From Bacteriovoracaceae bacterium UBA2428 (GTDB taxonomy: Bacteria; Bdellovibrionota; UBA2428), in NCBI GenBank assembly GCA_002343545.1, contig DDRA01000066.1:105579-113432 (forward strand): a stretch of 7,854 nt of DNA, given 5' to 3'. A model generated the notes under the pieces. The model was not told the origin of the DNA and did no database searches. It saw only the letters and a program-made list of their open reading frames with translations. Positions 6,210 to 7,854 of the stretch are shown one piece after another. The position numbers and the translations under genes were made by a program. Numbering within the stretch: position 1 is the stretch's first letter; the number at the start of each line of letters is the position of its first letter.

Positions 6210-6541
6210 AATTTCCCAACGGATTCGGTGGCGGCGGTGGCGCGGGCAACCTCTTCGCGCAAGCTCAACGCATGCAAGCCGAGATGAAGAGTCTCCAAGA
6301 AAAGCTCGCGCTCAAGGAGTTCGCGACGGAAAGCGCCGGCGGCCGCATCAAGATCACGGTGAACGGCAAGCAGGAGATCCTGTCGCTCCAGATCTCGCCC
6401 GAGATCGTGGATCCGCAGGACCCCGGTATGCTCGCGGACCTCGTGAAGGTGGCCGTGAACGAAGCCATCACCCAGTCGCAGAAGCTCGTGGCGGCCGAGA
6501 TGAGCAAGATCGTTCCCCCGGGTCTCGCCGGATTGCTCTGA
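6206..6541 (+). CDS. ybaB: YbaB/EbfC family nucleoid-associated protein
   Basis: A 111-residue protein, about the usual family length. It shows the family pattern: a Gly-rich start, the helix LFAQAQRMQAEMKSLQEKL (about 16-34), and the central GRIKITVNGKQEI sheet. The ISPEIVDPQDPGMLADLV segment and the helix VAVNEAI follow, then a C-terminus PPGLAGLL. Family members are dimers that bind DNA with little or loose sequence preference and influence gene expression. The conserved position between dnaX and recR suggests a link with replication and repair. ATG 6206 overlaps the dnaX stop (ATGA). A good ribosome-binding site AAAGGGG (6192-6198) lies 7 bases upstream, inside dnaX, so translation is probably coupled but can also initiate independently. 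Confidence 0.95.
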   Translation: MKFPNGFGGGGGAGNLFAQAQRMQAEMKSLQEKLALKEFATESAGGRIKITVNGKQEILSLQISPEIVDPQDPGMLADLVKVAVNEAITQSQKLVAAEMSKIVPPGLAGLL

Positions 6542-6558
6542 TCGGCTAGGGAATCGAC

Positions 6559-7170
6559 GTGCAGCAGTTTCTCCCCGAAAGCCTCCGCATCCTCGTTCAA
6601 CAGCTCGGCAAGTTGCCGGGCGTGGGCGAGCGGACGGCGATGCGCTACGCGGTGAGCCTGCTTCGCGGCGGTCCCCGACGCTTCGAAGAACTGGGGCGCG
6701 CCCTCCACGGCGTCGCGACCGAAGTCAGTCACTGCCCGAGCTGCGGCTTTTGGGCGGATTCGGGCCACTGCCCGCTTTGCGAAGACAAGCAGCGGCCGGA
6801 AACGCGTCTTTGCGTCGTGCGCGATAGCCCCGACGTGCTCGCGCTCGAGAAGTTTCGCGCCCACCCGTGGCGTTACCATATTCTACAAGGTCTGCTATCT
6901 CCGCTCTCGGGCGTGGGTCCGGATCAGATCCGACTCGCTTCGCTTTTCGAACGGGTGCGCTTGCACTCCGTGACGGAGGTCATCTTGGCGCTCGACGCCA
7001 CGGTGGAGGGCGACGCGACCGCGCTCTACTTACGCGATCAGTTCCGGGCGCAGTTCCCGACGGTCAAGCTGACCCGCACGGCGATGGGGCTCCCGGCCGG
7101 CGCTTCGGTCGAGTACCTGGACGCTTCGACGCTCGAGAACGCCCTCGTTCACCGAACGGAGTTCGAGTGA
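6559..7170 (+). CDS. recR: Recombination mediator protein RecR
   Basis: A 203-residue protein, close to the usual 200. Order of parts: helix-hairpin-helix around LPGVGERTAMRYA (19-31), a four-cysteine zinc module (Cys59, Cys62, Cys71, Cys74), then a Toprim domain beginning LCVVRDSPDVLALE (84-97), and a C-terminal segment containing RTAMGLPAG. With RecO, and RecF in many bacteria, RecR helps load RecA onto SSB-coated single-stranded DNA during gap repair. The start is GTG 6559, preceded at 6 bases by AGGGA (6548-6552). It lies 17 bases after ybaB and shares a GTGA overlap with the next gene, consistent with one transcript from dnaX. No key residue appears missing. Confidence 0.96.
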   Translation: MQQFLPESLRILVQQLGKLPGVGERTAMRYAVSLLRGGPRRFEELGRALHGVATEVSHCPSCGFWADSGHCPLCEDKQRPETRLCVVRDSPDVLALEKFRAHPWRYHILQGLLSPLSGVGPDQIRLASLFERVRLHSVTEVILALDATVEGDATALYLRDQFRAQFPTVKLTRTAMGLPAGASVEYLDASTLENALVHRTEFE

Positions 7171-7697
7171 GTCTTTACGTCCCCGAGTTCGCGTGGACCC
7201 TCGATCGGATCGCCTGCGTGGCTCCCCGCGAGAGCGACCTGCAGGCGGCTTTCGAGCGGATCGCTTTTCACCTCACCACGAAGCTGAAACCCGGCCAGCC
7301 CGTGGACCTCGTTCAATGCCGAAGCGCCGAAGGAAGCGTTCGGGGCTGGCAGTCTTTTCGTCTGGGGCTCCGTTCCGGGCTCGAGGCTCGTTTTTGCCTC
7401 CTGGGAACCCCGGTCGAAGCGGTTTCCCCCTCCTCCGATCTTTTGGAACAATGCGAAGGGGTCGTGTGGTTCTTGGATCCGCGTGACGCCCGGAGCGATG
7501 CTCTCTTGCGCGTTCCTCTGAGTGCCGCCGCCCGGGCGCGCCCCCAGGTTTTCGTGGGCGACTGGGGCGGGGTCGACGAGTCCGATCTTCGCGCTTTGGC
7601 CCTTCGCCAATGGGCCCGTTCCTTTCCGCAGGGGCTCTTTCTTTCGGATCCCGAAAAGCTCTTGGCGGACGGTTTCGATTGGCTCTTGAGCTTTTAG
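7167..7697 (+). CDS. Putative degenerate MglA-like small GTPase (pseudo-GTPase)
   Basis: A 176-residue protein starting at GTG 7167, which overlaps the recR stop (GTGA). GGAG (7158-7161) lies 5 bases upstream. The open frame extends further back within recR, but that part is shadow sequence. By eye it follows bacterial MglA GTPases. The start MSLYV resembles MSFIN, and a central stretch at residues 66-79 (LGLRSGLEARFCLL) resembles the MglA LG..RG..TRF.LY segment. The stretch LLEQCEGVVWFLD (92-104) resembles the LIL.GVDGVVFV.D strand. The nucleotide-binding motifs are gone: APRESDLQ replaces the P-loop GxxxxGKT, GTPVE replaces the PGQ switch, and VGDWGG stands where NKxD is expected. GTP binding is therefore unlikely, and a regulatory or scaffold role is inference. 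MglA sets cell polarity and motility in myxobacteria and Bdellovibrio. The reading as a real gene is firm; the family call is moderate. Confidence 0.55.
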   Translation: MSLYVPEFAWTLDRIACVAPRESDLQAAFERIAFHLTTKLKPGQPVDLVQCRSAEGSVRGWQSFRLGLRSGLEARFCLLGTPVEAVSPSSDLLEQCEGVVWFLDPRDARSDALLRVPLSAAARARPQVFVGDWGGVDESDLRALALRQWARSFPQGLFLSDPEKLLADGFDWLLSF

Positions 7698-7731
7698 GAA
7701 ACATTGTCTACGTTCCAAGGCTCCAACGAGT

Positions 7732-7807
<76 letters not shown>

Positions 7808-7854
7808 TTCCCCGATGGTTTGATTCGATTGATTCTCCCCGCCTGGTGGTGGGT

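Noticed and set aside
7808..7854. Further RNA gene or coding start after tRNA-Asn
   Set aside because: The remaining 47 bases are too short to support any call.

Overview
The window reads as chromosomal DNA of a Gram-negative, deltaproteobacterial-type bacterium. A Bdellovibrionota-like predator or relative is my best guess. The supports are a core block of SRP RNA, dnaX, ybaB and recR, two secreted cysteine-protease-like proteins, and a recR-linked protein that resembles a decayed MglA-type small GTPase. The taxonomic placement is inference; no marker such as 16S rRNA is present.

Layout. Positions 1-592 hold no convincing gene, but are dense in inverted repeats that could fold into a structured RNA, followed by an AT-rich promoter-like stretch. 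Positions 593-2733 carry two probably co-translated genes for exported proteins. The first is a 593-residue protein with the His-Gly/Cys hallmark of clan CD (caspase/legumain-like) peptidases. The second is a small secreted protein with two cysteines. This left part is visibly AT-richer than the rest. It ends at the 3' end of a minus-strand tRNA-Ser(UGA) (2992-3081), as expected for DNA inserted at a tRNA gene, though no integrase or attachment repeat is visible.

Right of the tRNA the DNA becomes strongly GC-rich. A papain-like secreted peptidase (3259-4314) comes first, then the SRP RNA gene (about 4375-4477), whose 3' end lies only 7 bases before the dnaX start codon. dnaX, ybaB, recR and a GTP-binding-like gene follow with 4-base overlaps or short gaps, so they look like one operon. 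dnaX encodes the clamp-loader ATPase, ybaB a nucleoid-associated protein and recR a recombination mediator. The last gene (7167-7697) aligns by eye with the core of MglA but has lost the nucleotide-binding motifs. A tRNA-Asn(GUU) closes the window.

The most interesting points are the pseudo-MglA, an E. coli-type slippery heptamer in dnaX whose -1 frame runs open into ybaB, the unexplained hairpin cluster at the left end, and the clan CD-like protease with its coupled small secreted partner.
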